Of a stretch of 64,000 nt of DNA, positions 11,000 through 21,601 are shown in pieces. The notes under the pieces are model-generated. The model ran no database searches, was not told where the DNA came from, and saw only the letters and a list, made by a program, of their open reading frames with translations. The stretch is from the NCBI RefSeq assembly GCF_001761485.1, contig NC_090772.1, positions 372,001 through 436,000 of the forward strand. Direction: 5' to 3'. The position numbers and the translations under genes were made by a program. Every line of letters begins with the position of its first letter. The stretch's first letter is position 1. The stretch comes from Yarrowia lipolytica (Eukaryota > Ascomycota > Dipodascomycetes > Dipodascales).

Positions 11000-11390
11000 A
11001 ATTTTCTGAAAAAAGGTAAATTTTGGTTTAGGAGATCCAGATTTCGTCACTTGATCGGCGCCGATTTTTGACAAAATAGATCTAATTTAAGCAGAAGTTA
11101 GTAATTTAACACACTAAATAATACCCTCTGATCCATGAATAGAAGGATTTTAGCCAAATTGACAAATCTTTGTGTGTTCTGGTTACTTTCATTTTTCAAG
11201 AGCACAACAAAAACTAGCCAACTTGAATAAAGAGACCGATCATTGTTGTCACCAGGTTCAAGTCCCATTAAAGACCGTAATACCCTTTATATGTGATAAT
11301 GGGGCATTTTACGCTCTTCTCTATGTTATACACGAGGTTATACTTCTTGTTACGAACAATAAATACAATAAATACTATACAAGACCAAGG
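11000..11390. other. Gene-free stretch
   Basis: About 390 AT-rich bases between tRNA-Met and the CCDC174-like gene. It contains a chance A-box-like TAGCCAACTTG (11215-11225) and B-box-like GGTTCAAGTCC (11255-11265), but no tRNA folds around them. Confidence 0.45.
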
Positions 11391-12230
11391 TCAACTAACA
11401 CCCTGATAAAATTCTTTGACCCTTCTTTCTCTAGCCTCATACCTCTGTTTGAACCTTTCCAAATCACCACGCCCAGCGCGGATCCCCTTCTCTTTATTCT
11501 TCTCTTCAATAAAGGCCTGGGTAACAGCTCTTGCCTCCTTCAACTCCTTCTGCTGACGCTCACGCACCTCAGCATCTTGACTGAATTGCATGAATCCAAC
11601 GCCTCGATTTCTAATCTCTTTTGTAGAGTCGTAGTGAGAATTAGAGACCTCATTCTCCTGTGGAACAAAGTCGTTCCGAGTAAAACTATCAGTCTGAACA
11701 ATATCTCCGTAAATGACATTCGCTGGTTTCTCAACCATATCACGGGATGTCACCACTGTATTGTGTGACCCATATCCATCACGTGCCACCGCTTTCCTTG
11801 CCTCAAACAGGTATCGTTTGCTTTTCGGCACCATTCTGGTTCTTCCAAACTCGTCCACAATCTCGATCTCCGAGGAGTCAGCGGAAGAATCAGATTCGTA
11901 TTCTGGATCGTCAGAGTCACATGATACAAGATCTCTGTCTTCTTCTTCCATGCGTCGCTCCATGACCCCACCTGCAAGTTCTTCGATCTCTCCGTGGTGG
12001 AACTGTCGATAGAGCTCTGCCTTCCGTTGCATGTTCTCATAACCTGTTTTTTGGGATGACGATTTGCTCACACGATAATTGTCGTCCCGTGATATTCTTT
12101 CCTCGACGCCTCGATTCCGCGCCACTCGGTGGGTTGTTTGTTTCTCAGTCTTCTTCTCCCGTCCATGGATCTTTTCATGTTCGAATTTCGCCTTGGCCTT
12201 TGCCAGCTCGGCAGCCAGAATGGACGACAT
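11391..12230 (-). CDS. CCDC174-family coiled-coil protein
   Basis: A 279-residue, highly charged protein. It starts with a Lys/Glu/Ala-rich helix (SSILAAELAKAKAKFEHEK), has an acidic middle (about residues 105-122), and then the hallmark segment IEIVDEFGRTRMVPK, which matches the DEFGR motif of the CCDC174 family. A C-terminal charged helix (RQQKELKEARAVTQAF...ERFKQRYEARERRVKEFY) is probably coiled coil. The vertebrate relative is a nuclear protein linked to the exon-junction complex and mRNA processing. The fungal role is not established, so a nuclear RNA-related function is inference. The N-terminal start is well supported by the family-like first helix. Confidence 0.75.
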   Translation of the reverse strand: MSSILAAELAKAKAKFEHEKIHGREKKTEKQTTHRVARNRGVEERISRDDNYRVSKSSSQKTGYENMQRKAELYRQFHHGEIEELAGGVMERRMEEEDRDLVSCDSDDPEYESDSSADSSEIEIVDEFGRTRMVPKSKRYLFEARKAVARDGYGSHNTVVTSRDMVEKPANVIYGDIVQTDSFTRNDFVPQENEVSNSHYDSTKEIRNRGVGFMQFSQDAEVRERQQKELKEARAVTQAFIEEKNKEKGIRAGRGDLERFKQRYEARERRVKEFYQGVS

Positions 12231-12863
12231 GTTGTAGATTGAGGGTGGATGGGAACCTGTAGCGGACTGGGACTGGGTAATGAGTTACCTGTGTTGAAGA
12301 TGTGATGAAGAGATCAGGTTATGGTGGAGTGCATTACACATGTACAGTTGAATAAAGCTAAATAACATCTAAGTAATAAGGACCCAACTCCAAGTAAACT
12401 GAAGTAATGAGCTTGCACCTGATGCGGCCTTCCAGCTACGTACTGGTTCAACGCCACAAACCCGCAGCTCTAGCATCAGTGGCTTCTCGAGTCAACTGCA
12501 ATGGGAATCTACTGAATTAATTCAAGTAAACATTGACCTATGAGTTCCTAGAGCAAACATTGGGTCTAAAGCAGAGCCGTGCTGCGGAGAAATGCGGTAG
12601 TCTAGACATGAAGCAATGAACGTGTGGGGAAATATCAATCTGAAATTGTAGTCCAGTGGCTCAGAAATTTTTCAAACTGTAGAATTAGTTACCAACTAGC
12701 TGCTCCAGCTTTCCAGAATTGCAAACCTCTGCATTCTTCTGGAAGTCCAGACACCAAACCCCTCCTGTGCTAGATCTGCTCGATTACCATCCACTATAAA
12801 TCCCACCACTGGATATATAATGAACTGGCCGTCCACTCTGTCTAAACACCTGCCTCTCATAGC
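12231..12863. other. Intergenic promoter region of the MFS transporter
   Basis: About 630 bases shared by two divergent genes. Two TATA elements lie just before the transporter. No coding or RNA gene is visible. Confidence 0.5.
12794..12820 (+). promoter_or_regulatory. TATA elements of the MFS transporter gene
   Basis: CTATAAA at 12794-12800 and TATATAA at 12814-12820 lie 70 and 50 bases upstream of the ATG at 12864, in the position expected of yeast core promoters. Confidence 0.6.
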
Positions 12864-14492
12864 ATGAAAAAAGACGTTGAGGACTCCGCCCTAGAACTAC
12901 CTACAGAAGAGTTCATCTCAACAGACAAATACGGGATATCAACCGATAAGAACACCCCAGACGTCTCTTCGGAAGAACATATCACCGAATCCAAAGATGT
13001 GCAATCGCAAGAAGTGATTGAGAAGGGGGTTATGGAAACCTCCATCGTCGAAAGAGCAAATCGCACAGCCGAGGAACTATTTCCAAACATCAACAAGAAG
13101 AAACTGCTATTGAAATTGGACCTCAACATCATCCCCATCCTGGCTATCCTCTACCTGCTCTCTTTCCTGGACAGAGGTAATGTTGGAAATGCCAACATTG
13201 AAGGTCTCTCTGTTGACCTCAACCTCAAAGGAAACGAGTACAATATGTGTCTAACAGTCTTCTTTTTCACCTATTCTGCTTTTGAAGTGCCCTCAAACAT
13301 GATTCTCAAAAAACTACGCCCATCCATCTGGCTACCGGCTATCATGGTCTGCTGGGGGGTTGTCATGACCCTCATGGGTTTAGTCAAGAATTACCACGGA
13401 CTTTTGGTGTGTCGAATCTTCCTGGGGTTCACGGAAGCCGGACTATATCCCGGAGTAACGTATTACTTGACACTCTGGTACTGTCGGTCTGAAATCCAGT
13501 TCAGACAAGCCATGTTCTTCTCGGCGGCTTCGGTCGCAGGTGCCTTCTCAGGACTGCTAGCTTTTGCAATTGGTAAAATGAGAGGAGTGGCAGGCCTCTA
13601 CGGCTGGCAGTGGATCTTCATTCTGGAGGGAATCGCCACCGTTGTCGTTGCCCTTGTGGCATTCTTCTTCGTCCACGACTTTCCAGAAACTGCGAGGTTC
13701 CTGACAGAAGAGGAAAGAGAGTATGTCATGTGGAGACTCAAGTACGACGGAAATGAAGCCAATTCAGGCGAACTAGTCGAGCAAAACGACGCCAGAGATT
13801 GGAAATACGTAAGAGCAGCCTTCACAGATATCCAGGTCTACGTCCACATCTTACTCTACTTTGGAATTGTGGTACCCCTCTACGGCATCTCCCTATTCTT
13901 GCCGAGTATCATCAACGGCTTGGGGTTCACATCTGCTATTGCCCAACTGCTAACTATTCCAATATACGCGGTGGCAGCTATAGCATCCGTAACTCAGGCT
14001 TGGTTCTCAGATAGATACGGTAAACGATCTCCGTTCGTTGTGGTCAACTTGCTGCTCATGTTACTCGGCTATCTTCTGGCTTACAACCTATCCCATTCAA
14101 GCCCTCCAGGTGTCTACGTAGGATGTTACCTCATTGCCCTGGGCCTCTATCCTGCCTTTCCAGCCATCGTCTCTTGGATGGCCAATAATGTGGCAGGCAC
14201 CTATAAGAGAGCAGTTGCCATGGCATTGCAGATCGGTATAGGTAACCTGGCGGGAGCCATAGCTTCCAACATTTACAGATCCAAAGATAAGCCCGAATAC
14301 AGACTGGGTCACGGCATGGAAATCATGTTTGTGTGTATTGGCTTAGCAGCCTTGGGAGTCCTCAATTACGGCTACCACTCTGCCAACAAGAAGAAGGCAG
14401 AGAAGTTGGCAGCGGGTGTATACGACAACATTAGTGGCAAGGAGCTCTCTGAGATGGGCGATAGGAGTCCTTACTTCAAGTATAGGCATTAG
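12864..14492 (+). CDS. MFS permease, anion:cation symporter (Dal5/Tna1-like)
   Basis: A 542-residue plasma-membrane transporter with a ~90-residue acidic cytosolic N-terminus and about 12 hydrophobic segments starting at IIPILAILYLLSFLDRGNVGNA. The RGNVGNANIEG segment after helix 1, the CRIFLGFTEAGLYPGVTYYLTLWY segment of helices 4-5, and the large loop with FPETARFLTEEEREYVMWRLKYD are characteristic of the fungal ACS family. That family includes allantoate permease Dal5, nicotinate permease Tna1 and biotin permease Vht1. Substrate cannot be read from sequence; small organic anions or vitamins are likely. It converges on the SDR gene downstream with ~130 bases between stops. The TATA boxes suggest a regulated gene. 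Confidence 0.92.
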   Translation: MKKDVEDSALELPTEEFISTDKYGISTDKNTPDVSSEEHITESKDVQSQEVIEKGVMETSIVERANRTAEELFPNINKKKLLLKLDLNIIPILAILYLLSFLDRGNVGNANIEGLSVDLNLKGNEYNMCLTVFFFTYSAFEVPSNMILKKLRPSIWLPAIMVCWGVVMTLMGLVKNYHGLLVCRIFLGFTEAGLYPGVTYYLTLWYCRSEIQFRQAMFFSAASVAGAFSGLLAFAIGKMRGVAGLYGWQWIFILEGIATVVVALVAFFFVHDFPETARFLTEEEREYVMWRLKYDGNEANSGELVEQNDARDWKYVRAAFTDIQVYVHILLYFGIVVPLYGISLFLPSIINGLGFTSAIAQLLTIPIYAVAAIASVTQAWFSDRYGKRSPFVVVNLLLMLLGYLLAYNLSHSSPPGVYVGCYLIALGLYPAFPAIVSWMANNVAGTYKRAVAMALQIGIGNLAGAIASNIYRSKDKPEYRLGHGMEIMFVCIGLAALGVLNYGYHSANKKKAEKLAAGVYDNISGKELSEMGDRSPYFKYRH

Positions 14493-14619
14493 CTTGTAGA
14501 TGTAGTCAATGGCATTGTGAAATCATGAATTCAATCGTTATATAACAAACATCATGTACATACTCAATCGTCCAGTACGTTTGATTCTCTTCAATAGTAG
14601 TTGTGAGACTCGCTTACAT

Positions 14620-15471
14620 CTACAGAGCAGCACCCAGATGGGCAGCACCGTCCAGAGGGATAACGGCACCGTTAACGTAGTTACCAGCCTTACCCACAAG
14701 GAACATGAGCACACCAATGATATCCTCAGAGGTACCGAGTCGCTTTCGGGGATTGGACTCGACGAAGAAGTCGCCAGCAGCATCAATAACCCCTTGTGCC
14801 ATCTTGGTGGGGATGAAGCCGGGAGCAATCATGTTGACAGTGATGTTTCGGGGACCAAGCTCAACAGCGAGAGCCTTTCCAAGATGGTGGACGGCGGCCT
14901 TGGAGGCCAGGTAGCCGTAGACACCGCCCTTGGTGGTGTTTCCGATACCGATACCGGCAACGGAGCCCATGATGATGATTCGGGAAGGGTCGGCGTGCGA
15001 TCCGCCAGCCTCCAGAAGAGGAGTGAAGAGCTGGATGGTGGAGAAGACACCCTTGACGTTGAGCTCCAGTACCTTCGACATGGCGGACTCGGGGTGGTTC
15101 TCAATGGGAGCTCCCCAGGTCGCACCAGCGTTGGCAATGAGAATGTCACAGACTACCTTGCCGGCTCCGTGCTTGAGCTCCTGCTCGGTGAAACCCTCCA
15201 GCAGTCGGACCACTCCGTCGTGCTTGCTGACGTCAGCAGGCAGAGCAATTGCCTTGCCCTTGAATCCCTGGCTGTTCAATCGCTGGCACGCCTCGTCACA
15301 GGCATCGCCCTTTCGAGAAGAGATATAGACTCGCTTGGCTCCTCCATGGAGCAGACCGTAGGCACAGTACAGTCCGAGGCCTCTGGAGCCGCCGGTGACG
15401 ACAGCGATCTTGTCGGTGGCAGCATAGGCGTTCTGGGGGAGTTCTGGGAAAAGTTCCTGGTTCTTGGCCAT
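14620..15471 (-). CDS. Short-chain dehydrogenase/reductase (SDR)
   Basis: A 283-residue NAD(P)H-dependent oxidoreductase with a Rossmann fold. The cofactor motif TGGSRGLG is at residues 26-33, the NAG motif at 114-116, catalytic Ser170 in IIIMGS, and Tyr187-x3-Lys191 in YGYLASK, so the active site is intact. A conserved PG motif follows (IAPGFIPTKM). The ~20-residue N-terminal extension and overall shape resemble fungal RhlG/3-oxoacyl-ACP-reductase-like or polyol-dehydrogenase-like SDRs. Substrate is not predictable. No mitochondrial presequence or peroxisomal C-terminal tripeptide is apparent (it ends GAAL). Confidence 0.9.
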   Translation of the reverse strand: MAKNQELFPELPQNAYAATDKIAVVTGGSRGLGLYCAYGLLHGGAKRVYISSRKGDACDEACQRLNSQGFKGKAIALPADVSKHDGVVRLLEGFTEQELKHGAGKVVCDILIANAGATWGAPIENHPESAMSKVLELNVKGVFSTIQLFTPLLEAGGSHADPSRIIIMGSVAGIGIGNTTKGGVYGYLASKAAVHHLGKALAVELGPRNITVNMIAPGFIPTKMAQGVIDAAGDFFVESNPRKRLGTSEDIIGVLMFLVGKAGNYVNGAVIPLDGAAHLGAAL

Positions 15472-16783
15472 TGTTGTGAGTGTTTGTGTGTGTGAGAAAG
15501 TGATGATGGTGATGCATCCTGACCTGTAGGCACTATAAGTATAGTCTGGGGTTTAGCTTTAGGCTTTAGGAGATATAGGCGGGGTGTGAGGGGGTTGTTG
15601 ATTATGGGTGGTGACGGGATGGGAGACGAAAACTGACGACAGATATATAACTGACATGGGTCTACAATTTCGCGTAAGCCTTTTTCTTGTCTTAAAATCT
15701 CGACATGGGTCTCAATTGAGGGGCGATTGTAACTTTTTTGCAAACGCAGGTTTCTGTCGCTTTCAATAGGCTTTAACGATACAGCTCCAAGGTACGTACC
15801 AAGGAACAAAAAAAGAGCTGACAAATAGAGAAGGGAAATGAGGGGGCAGTGTTTCGTATCGCACTACGTTTGGGGAAAAGCCTCGATATCTCTTCTGAGT
15901 CCTCGTGGTTCTACGATGTGTGTGTTTGGTTCTGCTGTGCTGCAAACATGTTCTTCAATTGGGTTCTGGTGCCTGAGCAAATGTCACCATCTACTGTGAG
16001 AGTGGTGAGTGCGAGTGGGCAAGAGTGTGACCGAGAAGTGTCATTATCTTGAACTGATTCCAATTTTTCCTTCTTTCTGACGACCACTATCTTCTCCGAA
16101 TTTACGCAAATTTTCGTGTATTTTTCGGCTCCTCTCCCCCCCACCTCGTAATCTAACTTTCGGTTAGTCTAACGGTCTTGTGGGGTGGAGGGCTCACTGC
16201 AGCTGAGCGTCAGGGCAAGGGAGAACGTGCGTAGAATTGGAGAAATAAATATAGCAGAGTGCGCAACTTGTCACAATGATAGTATAAGTTTCGAGTTCGT
16301 ATAACTCATCTAGGTTCCAATTTGGTTCCACTTTCTTACAGTAGCTACAGTACTATGAGTAGTCCCAGAAGAATGAAAAATGCCAAAACTGCTAAAGATT
16401 AAATACCATAAAAAATATAAAAAAACGCATGATGGATACATAATTTGCCACGCTTCCTCTTCCAAAGCATCGCACAACAGATATCCCGATTGAACACAGA
16501 CAGTTCAAGCTATACCACACATCCTGATTACGTCGGATACCATCGCGTTACCCCCCCTGATCCGCCCTCCGATACCACAGCAACCTCTGAAATATATCAT
16601 CACTAGATATCTCACAGGAGGGTGAGTACTGGCATACCGTTCAGGGTGAGATTCTGGCCAAGACTAACCCTTAGATACGTGATCTGACATCGCCATCAAC
16701 ACAAATCTCCTGTGATTAGCCTATCCCCCCGTCATTGCAAATACTACCAATCACACCATTCACGTCACCACACGCACCCACAC
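15472..16783. other. Intergenic region with a probable 5'-UTR intron
   Basis: About 1.3 kb between the divergent SDR gene and the orphan gene at 16784. The SDR side has a TG-rich leader. The orphan side contains a complete Yarrowia-style intron signal (see 16622-16674). No other gene is visible. Confidence 0.5.
16622..16674 (+). other. Putative intron in the 5' leader of the orphan gene
   Basis: A 53-base segment opens with GTGAGTAC and ends with GACTAACCCTTAG: a CTAAC branch site a few bases before the acceptor, as in the coding introns of this window. No ATG with an open frame leads into it, so it would lie in the untranslated leader of the gene starting at 16784. Confidence 0.45.
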
Positions 16784-17701
16784 ATGTACATCCACAACGA
16801 AACAGGATGTGTCCACGTGAGCATCCAGAAGGGAGACTTCTGTATCGCTTCACGAAAGGGACTAGAGATCACCATCACTCCAGCGGTTGCTCTCACCACC
16901 GACTTCTTCGAGCTCTGTGGGTACACCTGCACCGTGGAAGAGACCCAGAAGAACACAGTGCTACTCTTGAAAGACGAGAAGCAGTACGGAGGCGATTTCA
17001 CCAGTTGTCTGGACTCGAAATGGATGCGTGAGCACGTGATTGTGGCCCACACCATGGAGGTGACATTGTTCTGCGAGGATGATCTAGATTCAGACAAGGC
17101 CAACTATCTTCTTTGCTCGATGATTTCTTCTCTGCGCAAGACACATCCTCTAATCTTCTGTCCCGTGCAACGGAGTCTCCTTAACGGTCTGGAGGTCCAC
17201 TGCAAGAACATCTCCGAGAGCTGTCAATTGCTGGATATCAATGCCAGTACGGAGGATGTATGGTTCGGGGTACTTTCCAGACAGCATCAGCTGCTCCTGG
17301 GACTGAGTGACAAGGCCTGGCTAGGCCGATCTGTTGAGGGAGTCTACATCTCATCTACATTTCGCTTTCTGAAAGACGACTCTGATTTGACACAAGACGA
17401 ATCATTTGAGATGACTGACTACGATGCCTATTACGGTTCCGAAACTCAGAAAAACCACGAAGATGTCCTCCAGATGTGGTCAGACCGCATGTCTCAGCTC
17501 ACCATTTCCAACACCTCAACTACAGATATCATATCCAACAACTCACCTACAGATATCCTCTCGGATGCCTCCAACGAGTCCATGACGTTGCTGGAGGAGT
17601 GGGATGAGGGCAAAAGTCTCGAGAGTACAGATAGCTTGATTGTCGAGCAAACGTTTGATACCACCGTGGATGATATTTTCGAGGATGACAGCTGTGGCTA
17701 G
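16784..17701 (+). CDS. Orphan protein of unknown function
   Basis: A 305-residue protein if the ATG at 16784 (MYIHNETGCVHVSIQKGDF) is used. The frame is open further upstream to 16712, but that part is His/Ser-rich and looks like leader. The body is a mixed, probably globular, cysteine-containing sequence to about residue 215. An acidic, Ser/Thr-rich tail follows, with an imperfect internal repeat (TTDIISNNS / PTDILSDAS). There is no signal peptide or membrane segment. I do not recognise a family; the alternation of hydrophobic strands in the first 200 residues could fit a beta-rich fold, but this is a guess. A 5'-leader intron is likely. Confidence 0.7.
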   Translation: MYIHNETGCVHVSIQKGDFCIASRKGLEITITPAVALTTDFFELCGYTCTVEETQKNTVLLLKDEKQYGGDFTSCLDSKWMREHVIVAHTMEVTLFCEDDLDSDKANYLLCSMISSLRKTHPLIFCPVQRSLLNGLEVHCKNISESCQLLDINASTEDVWFGVLSRQHQLLLGLSDKAWLGRSVEGVYISSTFRFLKDDSDLTQDESFEMTDYDAYYGSETQKNHEDVLQMWSDRMSQLTISNTSTTDIISNNSPTDILSDASNESMTLLEEWDEGKSLESTDSLIVEQTFDTTVDDIFEDDSCG

Positions 17702-19433
17702 GTAAAAGGTAGACGCGCCGGCAAAGGAGTGTCGTATTGGACTCTCGCTGCTAACGTTGTGGGGTTGTATTATTATAGCCCAACCTGTTATACTTCTGTC
17801 ATTGTGGAAATGTGGGGTTGCATGAGTTAGTCTGGGTCGCAACGCCTTCAGTCCAGTTGTTGTACCTACTGTAGCAATGGGATGATAGATACAAATAGTG
17901 GTACGATATGGGGTCAAAGAGCAGATACATGCACCATAACGCTACAATCACTACAATATACATCCATCTAACCCCCTATATTGAATTCCATAAATTCTTC
18001 TATAATCATTTCCCAATATTAAATTCCCAACACCACCCCGCATTTTGACATGTACTGATGCTCAACGGTTCTTGGTGCTAGCGGAACCACAACAATTGAT
18101 GTTAGACACGTAGAATAGGAGAAAAAACGACTTTGGCGGTTTACGCGAGATTTCTCACGTACCTGCGGATTGACTGGTATATACATTTTGTCGCTGACTA
18201 ATCGCCACTTTTCTGCTCATCTGGTTTTCGAACCTCCGTTTCACCCAACACTCAACCCTGCAATGCGCACCCCCCCCACGTGTGTCGATCGTGTGGGTCG
18301 GTGACAAGTGTTGACGGGTTATTTCACAGTTTCACATTGCCAGGATGTGTTTTACAAACATTAGACCAGAAGCCGTTCTACTTGTGTCGAAAACGTGTTT
18401 ATGTCATCATACATCCGCGCATGGCCTTCATTGTGTGCTACAGTAGCCGCCGCCATCACGTCCACACAGTACATACAGCAGTACATACACCGGGTTTTCA
18501 CGGGCCCCGTATGTAGCTAATGAATAACAGGCATCGTAGAGAGCCCTGTATCACCCCTTGTTACAGTAATACATAAAGCTAAAGACAATGAGCCTCTTTA
18601 TGAGGTTGAATGTGATTACGAGGAGTTGGATGTGCCAGCCCCGCCTTTGTTATGCCCGTTTATAGGGCTCGGAAGGCCCGTTTCCCCGCTGCTGCATCGA
18701 GAATAATATCCCGTCCAAATCCGCAGCTGTTTTAGACCCTAACGGTCTCTTGTAGCGATGTAGGTGCGTTTTTTCAGTCCACAATTAGTGCGTCGAAAAC
18801 AAGGTTGAGTGGGTGGATTCGGAGCGACTTTTAGGAGCAGTTGTGGGTGTGTCCGGATGGGTCGGAGAAGATGTTTCGACCCTAGAACCACCTTCAACTG
18901 GATTTTTTCGGTTGTTTTGACAGTATTTTGGTCAAAAAGTACCCCTAATTGCTGTTCCCCCCCACCTTGTATCCACTTACCATGGCTAAACCATGCTACG
19001 GTCCACGTGAGAGCGGGGAGCTTAAACGTGATGACTAATGTACGCCGCGGCGCTGGGGGAGAGTAGAAAGAGGTCTCAATGCATTCATTTGTTCGAGACG
19101 AATATTTCCATGTATTCAAAACCCCCACAACATCCCTATAACCCCCCAAAATGGCCCTCCTCAACTGCAGCAACCTGCACCCCAACAGGTAACCTTGAAT
19201 ATTTGGGAACATGTTGCATGAGTGATTGTGATTGTGACCTTGCAAGTCCTCAGTGGCTGACAGAACAACGACACATACGACCGACACCGAGCGAGGGAAC
19301 GAGAGATTGCCACAGAAACGAACACAAACACACGGAGACACACGCCACGACGATTACACACGCAACGCAACGCAGCACAGCATTAACGCCTGACCATTAA
19401 TTCCGACTCTCACAAACGCAAACACAGACACAA
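17702..19433. other. Intergenic region upstream of NEM1
   Basis: About 1.7 kb. Open frames of up to 200 residues exist on the minus strand (18739-19341) but have no protein-like character and lie in the NEM1 promoter and leader. A C8 run followed by ACGTG lies near 18270. The last 250 bases are CA-rich and G-poor, typical of a yeast 5' leader. Confidence 0.5.
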
Positions 19434-20831
19434 ATGAACTCACTTCAGTTTCTGTCAGAACAGGTCGACAAGGTGATTTCTCGCTCGTCCAAGGCGTCAC
19501 AGCGCCTGGGAGACGGAGGCGAAGGGGTGGCTCGAACGCACAGCCTGGTCGACATGTCTAAGGAGGATACAGATGAGCTTGATTCCCGTAAGCGGCCACT
19601 GATCCAGCGATCCCAGACCATGGACGCTTACACGGGCATGGGACCGCAGGACTCGGGCTACGACGGACTATTTCGACGCCCGTTCGAGGACATTGAGAGC
19701 TTGGCTAGCACGATTCGACGGATCGGAAGCTTCGTGGTAGGTAGTGGAGGAGAGCAACCAGCGGAGCAAGCAGGGGCTGAGACAGGTGCTTCTCAGACCA
19801 CGGTATCGGAAAAGCCACTGGTAACCACTCCTGGTACAGTGACTCCCAAGAACTCGGGCACTCCTGAAAGTGCTGGTCTTCATACTCCGTTTTCTGACGG
19901 AGAGGTTTCCTTCTCTGAATCCGAAAAGAAGTTTTCCATGAAGCCCTCCTCAAAGAGGGATTCATCACAAACCACAACGGTGCCACCACAAACATCTACA
20001 ATCTACTATATCATCACTTTATCCTTCATCTGGGACACTCTTCGGTTCCTGTATTCTCCAAGTGACTTTCTGGTTCGGGTCTTTCGAAACGAGCCCGATG
20101 AGCGACCCCGGGTATCGCCTGCAACCACTGCGGTCTCACGACACACTTCTCCTCGGTTAACACCCGAGACAGACACAGAGGCGGCTCCTGTTCGGGACCA
20201 TCAGAGTCCCACCTCAGGTGCTGTTGCTCGTCGCAAGAACAGAAAAGCCAAGTTCCGATACCCAAAGTCGCTTCTGCATCCAGTGAGAGCAAACAGTAAG
20301 ACTCTGATCCTGGATCTCGACGAAACCCTCATCCATTCCCAGTCTCGTGGAAAGCCCTCAATGATGGGCCACATGGTTGAAGTACGACTGGACAAGCGAC
20401 ATGCCACCTTGTACTACGTGCACAAGCGCCCATTTTGCGACGACTTTCTCAAGCTCGTGTGCAAGTGGTACAACGTGGTTGTGTTCACGGCATCGGTGCA
20501 GGAGTATGCCGACCCTGTGATCGACTGGCTGGAGCAGGAGCAGCGATTCTTTTCCAAGCGGTACTACCGACAGCACTGCACCAAGGTTGGAAACGGATAT
20601 GTCAAGGATCTAACATGCGTGGACAAGGATCTGAGCAAATTGCTAATTATCGACAACTCACCCATCAGCTACATGATGCATGAAAACAATGCCATTGCCA
20701 TTGAGGGCTGGATCAACGATCCTACAGACGTGGATTTGCTATGTCTGTTGCCTGTGTTGAATGCCTTGAGGTACTGTATTGATGTCAGACAAGCCATCAC
20801 TCTGAGATTAGGCGATGGAGCTTTTGAGTAA
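19434..20831 (+). CDS. NEM1: Nem1-like HAD phosphatase (nuclear envelope/ER lipid regulation)
   Basis: A 465-residue protein whose C-terminal 180 residues are an FCP1-like HAD phosphatase domain. The catalytic DLDET motif has Asp294, Asp296 and Thr298 (LILDLDETLIHSQ). It is followed by VHKRPFCDDFLK, VVVFTASVQEYADPVIDWLE and LLIIDNSPISYMMHENNAI, the Nem1/Dullard signature. A hydrophobic segment at about residues 189-208 (TIYYIITLSFIWDTLRFLY) is the membrane anchor. The N-terminal ~185 residues are disordered and Ser/Thr-rich, with probable phosphosites. With Spo7, Nem1 dephosphorylates and activates the phosphatidate phosphatase Pah1, steering lipid flow from phospholipid to triacylglycerol and controlling nuclear shape; this matters in an oil-storing yeast. 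The catalytic residues are all present. Confidence 0.92.
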   Translation: MNSLQFLSEQVDKVISRSSKASQRLGDGGEGVARTHSLVDMSKEDTDELDSRKRPLIQRSQTMDAYTGMGPQDSGYDGLFRRPFEDIESLASTIRRIGSFVVGSGGEQPAEQAGAETGASQTTVSEKPLVTTPGTVTPKNSGTPESAGLHTPFSDGEVSFSESEKKFSMKPSSKRDSSQTTTVPPQTSTIYYIITLSFIWDTLRFLYSPSDFLVRVFRNEPDERPRVSPATTAVSRHTSPRLTPETDTEAAPVRDHQSPTSGAVARRKNRKAKFRYPKSLLHPVRANSKTLILDLDETLIHSQSRGKPSMMGHMVEVRLDKRHATLYYVHKRPFCDDFLKLVCKWYNVVVFTASVQEYADPVIDWLEQEQRFFSKRYYRQHCTKVGNGYVKDLTCVDKDLSKLLIIDNSPISYMMHENNAIAIEGWINDPTDVDLLCLLPVLNALRYCIDVRQAITLRLGDGAFE

Positions 20832-21095
20832 GCCCTAGCACTGCTCAGGTACATGGCGTCCAATAACTGCAGTCTACGAACACGTTCTTTACTCAAGAAC
20901 AATTGAAACTATCAACTAGTCTCATGTTATAACCAAGGCTATCAACTAGCCATGTACATATTTATTAAATCAGTTATAGTGAGATTGTAAGGTGGTGACG
21001 AGATGTACTTTTACTTGTGACTCGGAAGTCACTCGTTACTGTATAAGTGCCGGTACTTATTTCAGTTAATATCAATTACTATATACAAACATACA

Positions 21096-21536
21096 TTACA
21101 AGGCAACAGGGGTACATTTCTTGACCTGCTTGTCGCCATAGATCTCCAGCGATCGGTATCCCTTTCGCAGAAGATGCTCGATGGTGGTGAACTCCTTGGT
21201 ATTGAGTCCCTGGTACTTTCTGAACGACAGACGGGCCATCTGTTCAAACGCAGGGGCATTTTCCGGAGACTTAGTGTGAGCTGCTCGGATGCATTTTCGG
21301 TACAAGGCGAGGACTGTGTTAGAATGGTGGCGAATTGATTATCCAATCAGAGCAGCCCAATTACTGTAGCATTGGATGTGGAAGTGGGATAGGCGGAAGT
21401 AAGGGACGGGCGAGATGTGGTAAGATCGGGTAAGATCCCTATTAGCGTAGCCGTCCCAGCATCTCATGTTCATGTCACTGATATAGACAGTATGTTACTC
21501 ACCCTCTTTTTGAAGACCACTCAATTTTCTGGCCAT
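21096..21536 (-). CDS. SDH6: Succinate dehydrogenase assembly factor 1 (LYR protein), spliced
   Basis: Two exons, 21503-21536 and 21096-21313, join through a 189-base intron (GTGAGT at 21502 down to CTAACACAG ending at 21314). The product is 83 residues, starting MARKLSGLQKEVLALYRKC. The LYR motif appears as LYRK at residues 15-18, followed by the conserved basic helices and FRKYQGL. Family members are small mitochondrial matrix proteins that recruit the Fe-S transfer machinery to the iron-sulfur subunit of complex II. The length and the LSGLQKxVLxLYR start match SDHAF1/Sdh6. Exon 1 supplies the first 11 codons plus one base; without it the frame has no ATG. Confidence 0.9.
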
Positions 21537-21601
21537 TTTTTGTGATTGGAACGGTTCTTGTGCGTGATTGTCGTTAATGATGGTTGGATTTGTGACCTGC
21601 A
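21537..21601. other. Very short same-strand intergenic spacer
   Basis: Only 65 bases separate the start codon of SDH6 from the stop codon of the cyclophilin-like gene upstream of it. No TATA element is visible, so the SDH6 promoter must lie in or before its neighbour, or the two may share a transcript. Confidence 0.6.

Noticed and set aside
11215-11265. A-box and B-box-like pair suggesting a tRNA or other polymerase III gene
   Set aside because: No acceptor, anticodon or T stem forms around the boxes.
11172-11768. 198-residue plus-strand ORF
   Set aside because: Mostly antisense to the CCDC174-like gene, whose own frame has clear family features.
16660-16673. GACTAACCC, the complement of the Yarrowia telomere repeat GGGTTAGTCA, as a possible telomerase RNA template
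   Set aside because: Only nine bases match, shorter than a template needs, and the same bases are better explained as the branch site and acceptor of a leader intron.
18739-19341. 200-residue minus-strand ORF
   Set aside because: It lies over the NEM1 promoter and leader, has no domain-like pattern and irregular composition.
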